DNA of 20,379 nucleotides from an uncultured Lachnospiraceae bacterium (GTDB taxonomy: Bacteria > Bacillota > Clostridia > Lachnospirales > Lachnospiraceae): positions 1 through 20,379 of the forward strand of contig CAMWWJ010000019.1 of the NCBI GenBank assembly GCA_947177925.1, given 5' to 3'. The notes under the pieces are model-generated. The model saw only the letters and a list, made by a program, of their open reading frames with translations. It was not told the DNA's origin and made no database searches. Shown here in pieces: positions 1 through 7,639 of the stretch (within the stretch, counting starts at the first letter, position 1; every line of letters begins with the position of its first letter). The position numbers were made by a program, and so were the translations under genes.

Positions 1-3000
1 GGTTTAAAGAATTAGTATTTGGAGATGCCAACAAATCTATAAATGTTTCCATTAAGACAGCTACACCGACGGAAATCGCAGCAAATGGAATCAATACGAA
101 AGAATATGATCTGATTTATATTTCAGGAAGAAATGAAGTATATATTCAGAAAGGGGAAGACTTTACGGATTCCCAGGTGATGGATTTATACAATGCTGTA
201 GTAAGCAATGAACATCAGGCGGTCATTATGGACTATGCCCTGATTGATACGGATACGGTGGGAGATAAAGCAGCCCTTGGAACCTTATCCAATATGGAAA
301 AGCTGGTACTGCTTTTGTGGCAGAAGGATCAGACGGCTGTTTTAACGGATACCTTGTCGGGAAATGGCGCAGGTGGTGCGGCAAATAACGGATTTGATAT
401 TTCCACTGCAGGCAATGGCGACATCAGCATATTGTCTTTTGGAAGCGTAAGCAATACCGTGTGGCATTACCTTATGACTACTGCGCCCCTCGGCGGCTAT
501 GGCAACTTTGTAGCGGGAAGTGTATATGTATATGAACACAGGCTGCAGTACTTCCAGAGTCCAAAAGCACAGGTGGATGCTTATGATTTCTTTGGAAATG
601 GTGATTTTAATTCCCGATATGTGGACACCATAGTAGCAGCAGGGCTTTCTCAGGTAGAATATGCGGTAAGAATCAATAATACCAATAATCCTACAGAAAA
701 AATGAGTGAGCAGGTTACGCCGGCGGTAGTTGTGCAGTATATCTTGTCCTATGACGGCACTGCATCAGAGCTGGTAAAAAATGACCTTCGGATATTGGAA
801 ATTGAGCCATGCAGGGACTTTTCCTTTAATATTGGCTGGGGTACCCAGAGTTATTTGGAAATTAAAAACGGCAGTAATAGGTATAAGAATCAGTGTTTGA
901 CCAATAGAGAGGAGTTTATAAAAAGATATTTAGGTGAGCCCTTTATAAAAGAGGACGGCTCTGTAGAGGAGGCAAATGTTGACAGAGTAAGATTTACAAG
1001 TATGACGATTGATGAGTTTATCTGTATCAGTGATAATCTCAGGGAAAATTTTGATATTATTTATATTGGTTCCAACTGTTCGCCCAATCCTGCATATGAT
1101 ACATATTATAATGGTTCTACAGGAAACTATAGTATGACCAATAACATTCATGGATCAGGTCAAATTACTGATTTTGAGGATAATGCCATGGATGGCATGG
1201 TATATTTTAACATCGGGGATACTGCTTCTATTACCGAGTATCATCCCTGGAGCAGCCAGTGGATACATCGTCTATGGGGCTTTCTTGATAATAATACAGA
1301 GTACTACACAGATGGAAGGGTTCGTTATGCGGCTAGGGATTTGACCATTTATAAAAAGACGGAATTGCTGGATTATCTGGATACGGGATATCCGATTATC
1401 GTGGCAGAGGATATGTTAAAGACGGATACAGATGGTAACAGAATCATTAATCCAACCCAGTATGACACAGGCAGCGCTCATGGGGTTGATCATGGAAGAA
1501 TTGACAACAGCTCAGTTATGTATGAGTTTTTCCAGGTGGCAACCGGTCAGAGTACAGATTTAAGCAGCATAGGAAATTATTCTTCAATCGGCTATGAAAA
1601 CTTTATTGCAGAGGCGGATTTTACGGATGCGTCAATCAGCCCTGCAGAAAAGGCAGTGCGGAAGGAAAAGGTTATTCAGGCAGTCAATGCTGCAAAAATG
1701 TCCATGGACGTTACGTCAAGACCTACAGAATACGAATATACAGTAGATAGTGATGGAGCGATTAAGGCTGACTCACAAGCGGTTTTGTCTCCAGAGGCGG
1801 ATGGCAAGTATTATCTGGAATTTGAATTTACTCTTCAGAATTTTGCGGTAAACAGTACGGAATCGGATATTTACACCCCGAAGCTGTATGTGGATGTTAA
1901 TGCGGATGGAAAATTTTCCGAATCGGAGGAATTAGAAGGTGCAGTTGTAACGAATGCTCTGACTGGAGTGGAGGTACCTCATGCCGCATCGGTTCGTGGA
2001 AATGTTTACGAACTCTCTACCAATGTATTATACAGGCTGAAGAGGGATGTGCCGGATGGCTATCAGGGAGTCCTTCCATGGTGCTTAAAAGTTGCAAAGA
2101 GCACTAATCCTAATGTTTCTGCAAGCGAGACAGGATATTCCGCTATAAAGGGAGAATCAGCAGCCGTTATTAAGATTCTGCAGATTACCAGAACAGGCGA
2201 TTCATCTATGGATCCCAATAGAAATGATGGAAGTAATTTAAATTTACAGCAAAGTATTGCAACTGGAAGCAATTATTACGGCAAGTATAGCAAGCGGCTG
2301 GCTGATTTGAAGATGTTTGACCTGAATGTAACGACAATAAATCAGGAGGACTACGTAACAAGCAATTACATAGCAAAGGTACAGGTTGATGAAAACACTA
2401 CGATAGATGTGAATAAAGGAAAGTACTATACATGTTTAAATGAGTTCGATATGCTTGTGCTGGGATTTGGAGACAACTTTGATGATACACATGGCAGTGG
2501 CATTGAACAAATTAATGCAACAAATGCCATAAGGGATTATATAGACAGCGGAAAACCCGTATTGCTTACGCATGACTTTATGGAGCACTATCCGAATTAT
2601 AAAAGTGTGAGCATACTACGTGATGTGCTGGGAATGGATCGGTATGGTGTAACAGTTATGCAGGAAGTCAGATCCGGAAAACAATATGCCAAGGCAGATC
2701 CAAATGATGCGGCAGCCATTGCGGCTATTGAAGGCTCAGGAAGGCGGGTTGCATATCAGCCGGGCAGCAACAAGCGGCTTTTGGCACCAGAGACGCAGGG
2801 ATTCACTATGTTTGTAAACATGAAATATAAACACAAGGGGCATCCATATCTGGTGTCTCCTGATACGAATGGTTGGGCATATTCTAACAATCAGGAATAT
2901 GTAATGTTCGTTGATAAGGTAAATGACGGGCAGATTACCAATTATCCATATAAGCTGCCGGATGCCTTTGCAGTAAATAACACCCATGGGCAGTATTTCC

Positions 3001-3890
3001 AGCCCAATATGGAAGCAGATCAGGATGAAGACGGAACAGCTGATATTACCATCTGGTATACGCTGGCTTATGGACATAACGATAAGGAGAATCCGGATAG
3101 TGAAGCTGTTACATCCAAGCTTAGCGATGGTGCATATAATATATCGCCAAAAGACGGTGTCAATAATTTTTATATTTTTAACAGCGGTAACGTGACATAT
3201 ACCGGAAGCGGACATGACAGCTTGATACTACCGGATAATAGAACAGAAGCCCAGTTGTTTATCAACACTTTGGTTGCTGCATACCGGGCAGGAATCAAAA
3301 GACCTACTGTAAGCATATATGATGGAAATGATTTGAACAGTTCTCCTATCAGTAATATCGTAGTGCCTTATGATGAAAATATTGGCTTGAATGCCAGCGA
3401 CACAAATAAGGCAGAATCCTCTATTATTAAGGATAAGACTGACACTACCAAATATCAGTATCCATTTGTAGGCATATCAGATGCTAATGCAACTAGGGCA
3501 TGGTTCCGTGTATCCGACCCCAATATGGTAAAAGGTACAAAGGAAATCCAACTGAAATTCTGGATGGGAGTGCCATCAGGAACTGAAAATGCACAGAGTA
3601 TTACACTGGATAACGGAGAGGTGATTACGGTTCAGGAAATAAAAATGCCGTTCTATTCAGCTGATTTTACCCAGACTTATGCTTATGATACTTCTGCTAC
3701 CAGCGGTGTCATGTATGGCTTAAAGCTTCCTATGGATTTACTGAAGAGCAGCAATAACTTTAAGTTGTATGTAGAGGCACAAACTACAATTGAAAGTGTG
3801 TCAATAACCGGTAAGAGAAACAAAAGCATCTCAGGCAAGTCCTATGCGTCTTTAGGTGTTACGAAGATGGATTTACTGAAGCTGGATTAG
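1..3890 (+). CDS. Large DUF5057-like surface/secreted protein (3' part; 5' end outside window)
   Basis: The frame is open from the left edge (first full codon at 3) to TAG at 3888-3890, so about 1295 C-terminal residues are seen and the true start lies upstream. A GTG at 177 is only an internal codon. Three copies of one module occur: a hydrophobic strand with Gly (YDLIYISG at 105, FDIIYIG at 1050, FDMLVLGFG at 2445), a helix, then a second strand (HQAVIMDYAL, GYPIIVAEDML, GKPVLLTHDFM). Modules 2 and 3 are introduced by related strands (LRILEIEPCRDF near 785, VIKILQITRTGD near 2163). Between modules 2 and 3 lies a beta-rich segment with a calcium-loop-like motif DVNADGKFSESEE near 1890; another, DQDEDG, lies near 3018. 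The end has no LPXTG signal. Layout and motifs recall DUF5057 proteins of Lachnospiraceae; this is from memory, not a search. Function is unknown. A sugar- or ligand-binding surface role is only a guess. Confidence 0.75.
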   Translation, partial: FKELVFGDANKSINVSIKTATPTEIAANGINTKEYDLIYISGRNEVYIQKGEDFTDSQVMDLYNAVVSNEHQAVIMDYALIDTDTVGDKAALGTLSNMEKLVLLLWQKDQTAVLTDTLSGNGAGGAANNGFDISTAGNGDISILSFGSVSNTVWHYLMTTAPLGGYGNFVAGSVYVYEHRLQYFQSPKAQVDAYDFFGNGDFNSRYVDTIVAAGLSQVEYAVRINNTNNPTEKMSEQVTPAVVVQYILSYDGTASELVKNDLRILEIEPCRDFSFNIGWGTQSYLEIKNGSNRYKNQCLTNREEFIKRYLGEPFIKEDGSVEEANVDRVRFTSMTIDEFICISDNLRENFDIIYIGSNCSPNPAYDTYYNGSTGNYSMTNNIHGSGQITDFEDNAMDGMVYFNIGDTASITEYHPWSSQWIHRLWGFLDNNTEYYTDGRVRYAARDLTIYKKTELLDYLDTGYPIIVAEDMLKTDTDGNRIINPTQYDTGSAHGVDHGRIDNSSVMYEFFQVATGQSTDLSSIGNYSSIGYENFIAEADFTDASISPAEKAVRKEKVIQAVNAAKMSMDVTSRPTEYEYTVDSDGAIKADSQAVLSPEADGKYYLEFEFTLQNFAVNSTESDIYTPKLYVDVNADGKFSESEELEGAVVTNALTGVEVPHAASVRGNVYELSTNVLYRLKRDVPDGYQGVLPWCLKVAKSTNPNVSASETGYSAIKGESAAVIKILQITRTGDSSMDPNRNDGSNLNLQQSIATGSNYYGKYSKRLADLKMFDLNVTTINQEDYVTSNYIAKVQVDENTTIDVNKGKYYTCLNEFDMLVLGFGDNFDDTHGSGIEQINATNAIRDYIDSGKPVLLTHDFMEHYPNYKSVSILRDVLGMDRYGVTVMQEVRSGKQYAKADPNDAAAIAAIEGSGRRVAYQPGSNKRLLAPETQGFTMFVNMKYKHKGHPYLVSPDTNGWAYSNNQEYVMFVDKVNDGQITNYPYKLPDAFAVNNTHGQYFQPNMEADQDEDGTADITIWYTLAYGHNDKENPDSEAVTSKLSDGAYNISPKDGVNNFYIFNSGNVTYTGSGHDSLILPDNRTEAQLFINTLVAAYRAGIKRPTVSIYDGNDLNSSPISNIVVPYDENIGLNASDTNKAESSIIKDKTDTTKYQYPFVGISDANATRAWFRVSDPNMVKGTKEIQLKFWMGVPSGTENAQSITLDNGEVITVQEIKMPFYSADFTQTYAYDTSATSGVMYGLKLPMDLLKSSNNFKLYVEAQTTIESVSITGKRNKSISGKSYASLGVTKMDLLKLD

Positions 3891-3906
3891 ATGGAAGTCA
3901 TTATGG

Positions 3907-3936
3907 AAGCAGGTCCCTTAGTGGGGCCTGTTTTTT
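3907..3936 (+). terminator. Intrinsic terminator after the DUF5057-like gene
   Basis: An 8-bp stem CAGGTCCC / GGGGCCTG (one T-G wobble) with loop TTAGT is followed directly by six T. It begins 16-20 bases after the stop codon. It should separate the large upstream gene from topA. Confidence 0.85.
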
Positions 3937-3959
3937 CGTGAGTTTTCTTAACGCCCCGT

Positions 3960-3990
3960 CTCAATTTATAATTTCCTCAATCTATAATTT
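3960..3990 (+). repeat. Tandem 15-bp direct repeat upstream of the topA promoter
   Basis: CTCAATTTATAATTT (3960-3974) and CTCAATCTATAATTT (3976-3990) differ at one base and are spaced 16 bp start to start, about one and a half DNA turns. Each contains TATAAT. The second copy runs into the CodY-like box at 3986-4000. The pair lies just upstream of the -35 of the topA promoter. It could be an operator, an UP-like AT-rich element, or duplicated -10 sequences. Confidence 0.6.
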
Positions 3991-4000
3991 TCACAAAAAA
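3986..4000 (+). promoter_or_regulatory. CodY-like box at the topA promoter
   Basis: AATTTTCACAAAAAA matches 12 of 15 positions of the established CodY consensus AATTTTCWGAAAATT. It ends 3 bases before the topA -35. A much better box lies in the same position relative to the codY promoter. AT-rich DNA gives chance hits at this level, so this is a candidate only. Confidence 0.4.
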
Positions 4001-4003
4001 TTC

Positions 4004-4032
4004 TTTACATCCCCATTTTTTTGGTGTATAGT
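4004..4032 (+). promoter_or_regulatory. SigA promoter of topA
   Basis: TTTACA (4004-4009), a 17-base spacer, and TATAGT (4027-4032). Each hexamer matches 5 of 6 consensus positions. Transcription should start near 4038-4040, giving a leader of about 35 bases before the topA ATG at 4075. The site lies inside the N-terminal extension of a longer in-frame reading that starts at 4021, which argues against that longer protein. Confidence 0.75.
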
Positions 4033-4074
4033 GTGAAACGATTACTTGAAACGGAAAAGAATAGGGGAATCATC

Positions 4075-6162
4075 ATGGCAAAATATTTAGTAATTGTGGA
4101 ATCACCTGCAAAGGTAAAGACCATTAAGAAGTTTTTAGGAGCAAATTATGAAGTGCTTGCCAGCAACGGACATGTGCGGGATCTGCCAAAAAGCCGGATG
4201 GGCATTGACGTGGAAAACGATTATGAGCCAAAATATATCACCATACGTGGAAAAGGGGACATACTTGCTTCTTTAAGGAAGGAAGTGAAAAAAGCGGAAA
4301 AGATTTATCTGGCAACGGACCCGGACCGGGAAGGGGAAGCCATATCCTGGCATCTGTTAAAAGCATTGAAGTTAGAGGACAAAAAAGTCTACCGGATCAC
4401 TTTTAATGAAATCACCAAAAATGCGGTAAAGGAATCTTTAAAGCATGCAAGGGAAATCAATATGGATCTGGTGGATGCCCAGCAGGCAAGAAGAGTGCTC
4501 GACCGGATGGTGGGCTATCGGATATCTCCCCTTTTATGGGCAAAGGTGAAAAGAGGGCTCAGTGCGGGACGTGTCCAGTCTGTGGCTCTTCGGATTATCT
4601 GTGACAGGGAGGAGGAAATCAATGCTTTTATTCCGGAAGAATATTGGACATTGGATGCCAATTTGAAAATACCCGGAGAAAAGAAGCCGTTACAGGCAAA
4701 GTTTTATGGAACAAAGGAAAAGAAGCTGACAATTTCGTCCAAAGAAGAGCTGGACCGGATTTTAGACGAGCTAAAAGGAGCGGAGTATCAGGTGCATTCC
4801 GTAAAGAAAGGGGAGCGGAGCAAAAAGGCGCCTCTGCCTTTTACCACATCTACCTTACAGCAGGAGGCAAGCAAGGCGCTGAATTTTTCCACCTCCAAGA
4901 CAATGAGGCTTGCCCAGCAGCTTTATGAAGGAGTGGAAATCAAAGGAAGCGGCACAGTAGGTCTGATTACGTATCTTCGTACGGATTCTGCCAGAGTTTC
5001 GGAAGAAGCAAAGCAAAATGCAAAAGAATATATTTCCCGTGTTTACGGCAATGAGTATGCAAGACAGGGAGAAGCGGTAAAAAAATCCACAGGAAAGATA
5101 CAGGATGCCCACGAGGCCATCCGTCCTACAGATGTTACAAGAACTCCTTTGGAAATGAAGGAATCATTAAGCAGGGACTTGTTCAGACTATATCAGCTTA
5201 TCTGGAAACGGTTTACCGCAAGCTGTATGAATCCTGCATTATACGAGACCACTTCCGTGAAAATCGATGGCGGGGATTATCGTTTTACCGTATCCGCCTC
5301 CAAAACAATATTTGACGGGTTTATGAGCGTATATACAGAAGCGGATGAGGAAAAACAGGAAGGAAATGTGCTTGTAAGGGCACTGGATATGGATACGGAG
5401 CTTCAATTGGAAAGCTTTGATCCTAAGCAGCATTTTACCCAGCCTCCCGCCCACTATACGGAAGCCTCTCTTGTGCGCACATTGGAAGAGCTTGGCATCG
5501 GCCGTCCAAGTACCTATGCCCCTACCATTGGCACCATCCTGGGAAGGCGCTATATTGTAAAGGAAGATAAAAATTTATATGTTACCGAGCTTGGGGAAGT
5601 GGTAAATTCCATTATGAAAGATGCCTTTTCCAGCATTGTAGATGTGAATTTTACCGCCAATATGGAATCCCTTTTAGATAAAGTAGAAGAAGGAGTAGTG
5701 AACTGGAAAGTAGTGGTAAAGAATTTCTATCCGGATTTAGACGAGGCGGTAAACCTTGCGGAAAAAGAGCTGGAATCCATAGAAATTGCAGATGAAGTAT
5801 CCGACCAGGTCTGCGATCTTTGCGGCAGACAGATGGTAATCAAATATGGTCCCCACGGAAGGTTTTTAGCCTGCCCCGGTTTTCCGGACTGCAGGAACAC
5901 CAAGCCCTATCTGGAAAAAATCGGAGTCCCCTGCCCCAAATGCGGCAAGGAAGTAGTGCTGAAAAAGACCAAAAAAGGAAGAAAGTATTTCGGCTGCGAA
6001 AACAATCCGGACTGCGACTTTATGGTATGGCAGAAGCCCAGCACAAAAATGTGCCCCAAATGCGGTTCTGTTTTACTGGAAAAAGGCAATAAGCTGGTCT
6101 GCTCAGGAGAAGGCTGCGGCTACGTAGAACCGATGCCCAAAGAACAAAAACAAGCCCAATAA
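4075..6162 (+). CDS. topA: DNA topoisomerase I (type IA)
   Basis: The 695-residue protein relaxes negatively supercoiled DNA by transient single-strand cleavage. The N-terminus has the Toprim fold: YLVIVESPAKVKTI with the acidic Glu at residue 9, then the DPDREGEA motif with D82, D84 and E86 binding Mg2+. The active-site Tyr is Y300 in GLITYLRTDS. The C-terminus carries three four-cysteine zinc fingers (CDLC, CPKC and CPKC starts, roughly residues 580-690), as in E. coli-type TopA, before a short polar tail. The start was set at ATG 4075, preceded by AGGGGA at a 6-base gap and giving the family-typical MAKYLVIVESPAK. The in-frame reading from 4021 would overlap the promoter. No terminator is visible between topA and codY, so some co-transcription is likely. 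In B. subtilis topA also lies upstream of codY, with four genes between. Confidence 0.98.
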   Translation: MAKYLVIVESPAKVKTIKKFLGANYEVLASNGHVRDLPKSRMGIDVENDYEPKYITIRGKGDILASLRKEVKKAEKIYLATDPDREGEAISWHLLKALKLEDKKVYRITFNEITKNAVKESLKHAREINMDLVDAQQARRVLDRMVGYRISPLLWAKVKRGLSAGRVQSVALRIICDREEEINAFIPEEYWTLDANLKIPGEKKPLQAKFYGTKEKKLTISSKEELDRILDELKGAEYQVHSVKKGERSKKAPLPFTTSTLQQEASKALNFSTSKTMRLAQQLYEGVEIKGSGTVGLITYLRTDSARVSEEAKQNAKEYISRVYGNEYARQGEAVKKSTGKIQDAHEAIRPTDVTRTPLEMKESLSRDLFRLYQLIWKRFTASCMNPALYETTSVKIDGGDYRFTVSASKTIFDGFMSVYTEADEEKQEGNVLVRALDMDTELQLESFDPKQHFTQPPAHYTEASLVRTLEELGIGRPSTYAPTIGTILGRRYIVKEDKNLYVTELGEVVNSIMKDAFSSIVDVNFTANMESLLDKVEEGVVNWKVVVKNFYPDLDEAVNLAEKELESIEIADEVSDQVCDLCGRQMVIKYGPHGRFLACPGFPDCRNTKPYLEKIGVPCPKCGKEVVLKKTKKGRKYFGCENNPDCDFMVWQKPSTKMCPKCGSVLLEKGNKLVCSGEGCGYVEPMPKEQKQAQ

Positions 6163-6177
6163 TAACCAATAACAGCC

Positions 6178-6192
6178 AATTATCTGAAAATT
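6178..6192 (+). promoter_or_regulatory. CodY box upstream of codY
   Basis: AATTATCTGAAAATT matches 14 of 15 positions of the CodY consensus AATTTTCWGAAAATT; only the fifth base differs. It lies 15 bases after the topA stop and ends one base before the proposed -35 of codY. This position suggests that CodY regulates its own gene. Confidence 0.75.
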
Positions 6193-6193
6193 C

Positions 6194-6222
6194 TTGCAGT
6201 CTAAAAGAAATTGTGGTAACAT
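6194..6222 (+). promoter_or_regulatory. Extended -10 SigA promoter of codY
   Basis: TTGCAG (6194-6199), a 17-base spacer, and TAACAT (6217-6222) preceded by TGG at 6214-6216, an extended -10 arrangement. The hexamers are modest (3/6 and 4/6), but the TG element and the adjoining CodY box support the call. The start should fall near 6229, with a leader of about 55 bases. Confidence 0.55.
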
Positions 6223-6263
6223 ATCAATAGTAATGGCAATGGCATGTAACTTATTCTATTGAT
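6223..6263 (+). repeat. Inverted repeat in the codY leader
   Basis: ATCAATAG (6223-6230) and CTATTGAT (6256-6263) are perfect 8-base inverted repeats separated by 25 bases. A further AAT/ATT can pair beyond a bulged T. The left arm is at the predicted transcript start and the right arm ends 11 bases before the GGAGGA ribosome site. It could be a leader stem-loop or a protein site; no T-tract follows, so it is not a terminator. Confidence 0.45.
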
Positions 6264-6284
6264 TATGGGATTACGGAGGAAACG

Positions 6285-7064
6285 ATGAGCAGTGTACAGT
6301 TACTGGATAAAACGAGAAAGATTGGAAAGCTGCTGCATAATAACAGCTCCAGCAAGGTGGTCTTTACCGATATATGCACAGTATTAAAGGAGATACTGGA
6401 TTCCAATGTACTTGTGATCAGTAAGAAGGGTAAGGTTTTGGGACTTGCCAACTGCGGCAGCGTGGAAGTGATTACGGAGCTCTTAAAAGGGCAGGTGGGA
6501 GATTTCATAGACAGTGCATTGAATGAAAGGTTTTTATCAGTGCTTTCCACAAAAGAAAACGTCAATCTGGAGACCCTTGGCTTTGAAGCTACGGATACGA
6601 AACGTTTCCAAGGCGTCATCACTCCTATTGATATTGCCGGAGAAAGACTCGGGACCTTATTTATTTATAATGAAGAGGAAGCCTACGACATAGACGATAT
6701 CATTCTGTGCGAGTATGGGGCAACGGTGGTCAGCCTGGAGATGCTTCGGGCGGTCAATGAAGAAAATGCAGAGGAAAGCAGAAAGCAGGCAGTGGTAAAA
6801 TCCGCCATTCATACATTATCCTTATCGGAAATGGAAGCTATCGTACATATATTTGACGAACTGAACGGAATGGAAGGGATTTTAGTGGCCAGCAAGATTG
6901 CGGACAGGGTAGGGATTACCCGTTCGGTCATTGTAAATGCCCTCAGAAAGTTCGAAAGCGCAGGAGTGATAGAATCCAGGTCTTCCGGCATGAAGGGCAC
7001 TTATATCAAGATTATAAACGATGCCATATATGATGAGCTGGATGAATTGAAAAAGCAAATATAA
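6285..7064 (+). CDS. codY: GTP-sensing transcriptional pleiotropic regulator CodY
   Basis: At 259 residues this is the same length as B. subtilis CodY. CodY is a dimeric DNA-binding protein that responds to GTP and, in bacilli, to branched-chain amino acids, and represses many nutritional and some motility genes. The N-terminal GAF domain spans about residues 1-155 (EYGATVVSLEMLR near its end). The C-terminal winged helix starts at A202 with ASKIADRVGITRSVIVNALR, nearly identical to the Bacillus protein, then SAGVIESRS and GMKGTYIK. The start has GGAGGA at 6275-6280 with a 4-base gap. In the GAF pocket, the residue aligned with B. subtilis Arg61 is Thr64, and the FPVE segment at 98-101 is FEAT here, so effector recognition may differ. 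It has its own promoter and a CodY box, and ends at a strong terminator before the flagellar operon. Confidence 0.97.
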   Translation: MSSVQLLDKTRKIGKLLHNNSSSKVVFTDICTVLKEILDSNVLVISKKGKVLGLANCGSVEVITELLKGQVGDFIDSALNERFLSVLSTKENVNLETLGFEATDTKRFQGVITPIDIAGERLGTLFIYNEEEAYDIDDIILCEYGATVVSLEMLRAVNEENAEESRKQAVVKSAIHTLSLSEMEAIVHIFDELNGMEGILVASKIADRVGITRSVIVNALRKFESAGVIESRSSGMKGTYIKIINDAIYDELDELKKQI

Positions 7065-7110
7065 GCTGCAAAAGCGAGAAGGCAAAAGGAGTTGCCCGGA
7101 GAGTTTTAGT

Positions 7111-7156
7111 AAAAGGATTTATAAAGAATAAATCCTTTTTTGCTTTTGTTTTTTTT
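7111..7156 (+). terminator. Intrinsic terminator between codY and flgB
   Basis: A perfect 11-bp stem AAAAGGATTTA (7111-7121) / TAAATCCTTTT (7129-7139) encloses a 7-base loop. T-rich sequence follows, including eight T at 7149-7156. It lies 46 bases after the codY stop and makes codY and the flagellar operon separate transcription units. Confidence 0.85.
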
Positions 7157-7166
7157 ACAAAATGCC

Positions 7167-7194
7167 TTGCGTTTTTTTAAAAATAATTTATAAT
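7167..7194 (+). promoter_or_regulatory. SigA-type promoter of the fla/che operon
   Basis: TTGCGT (7167-7172), a 16-base spacer, and a perfect TATAAT (7189-7194). It lies just past the terminator and gives a leader of about 36 bases before flgB. The leader is too short to hold a riboswitch. I see no sigma-28 type sequence here, so the operon start appears to be housekeeping-driven. Confidence 0.7.
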
Positions 7195-7237
7195 AGTATG
7201 GAGTGACATTTGCACCCCCTTAGGAGAGGAGAAAAGT

Positions 7238-7627
7238 ATGATCAACACAAGCGTATACAATTATATCAATGTATTAGATAAAGCGGCAGATGCTTCATGG
7301 CTGAGAAATGAGGCTATTTCTAATAATATTGCCAATAAAGACACACCGGGCTATAAGCGGCAGGATGTTGATTTTGAAAGCCAGTTGGCAAAGGCTCTTG
7401 GGAGCAGCAGATATGAAGCCATGGATGCAAAGGTAGCTGGGGTAAGGACGGGCGAACTTTTTCCAACCACCTATACGGACTATTCTGGATATTCCTATCG
7501 GCTGGACGGCAATAATGTGGATCCGGATTCGGAAAATGTGGCACTGGCCAACAATCAGATTAAATACCGGGCTTTAGTTGATGCCTACAATCAGGAATTT
7601 GCCAACCTAAAGGCAGCTATGAAATAG
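7238..7627 (+). CDS. flgB: Flagellar basal-body rod protein FlgB
   Basis: The 129-residue proximal rod subunit assembles onto the MS ring after FliE. The N-terminal rod/hook signature is clear: SNNIANKDTPGYKRQDVDFE at about residues 28-47, the motif shared by FlgB, FlgC and FlgE. The C-terminal helix (NNQIKYRALVDAYNQEF) is typical of FlgB, which lacks the FlgC/FlgE end motif. The start at ATG 7238 has AGAGGAG at 7225-7231 with a 6-base gap. It is the first gene of the operon, behind its own promoter, and flgC follows after 12 bases. The length is normal. Confidence 0.97.
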   Translation: MINTSVYNYINVLDKAADASWLRNEAISNNIANKDTPGYKRQDVDFESQLAKALGSSRYEAMDAKVAGVRTGELFPTTYTDYSGYSYRLDGNNVDPDSENVALANNQIKYRALVDAYNQEFANLKAAMK

Positions 7628-7639
7628 GAGGAATGAATT

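Noticed and set aside
2736..3215. Minus-strand 159-codon frame within the DUF5057-like gene
   Set aside because: Cys/Ile/His-rich shadow of the real coding strand, without a ribosome site or family match.
4021..4074. N-terminal 18-residue extension of topA
   Set aside because: It starts within the -35/-10 region of the topA promoter and lacks a ribosome site; ATG 4075 gives the family-typical start.
7065..7237. Possible c-di-GMP or other riboswitch before flgB, as known for some clostridial flgB operons
   Set aside because: The space from codY to the terminator is 46 bases and from the flgB promoter to flgB about 40 bases, too short, and no conserved aptamer core is visible.
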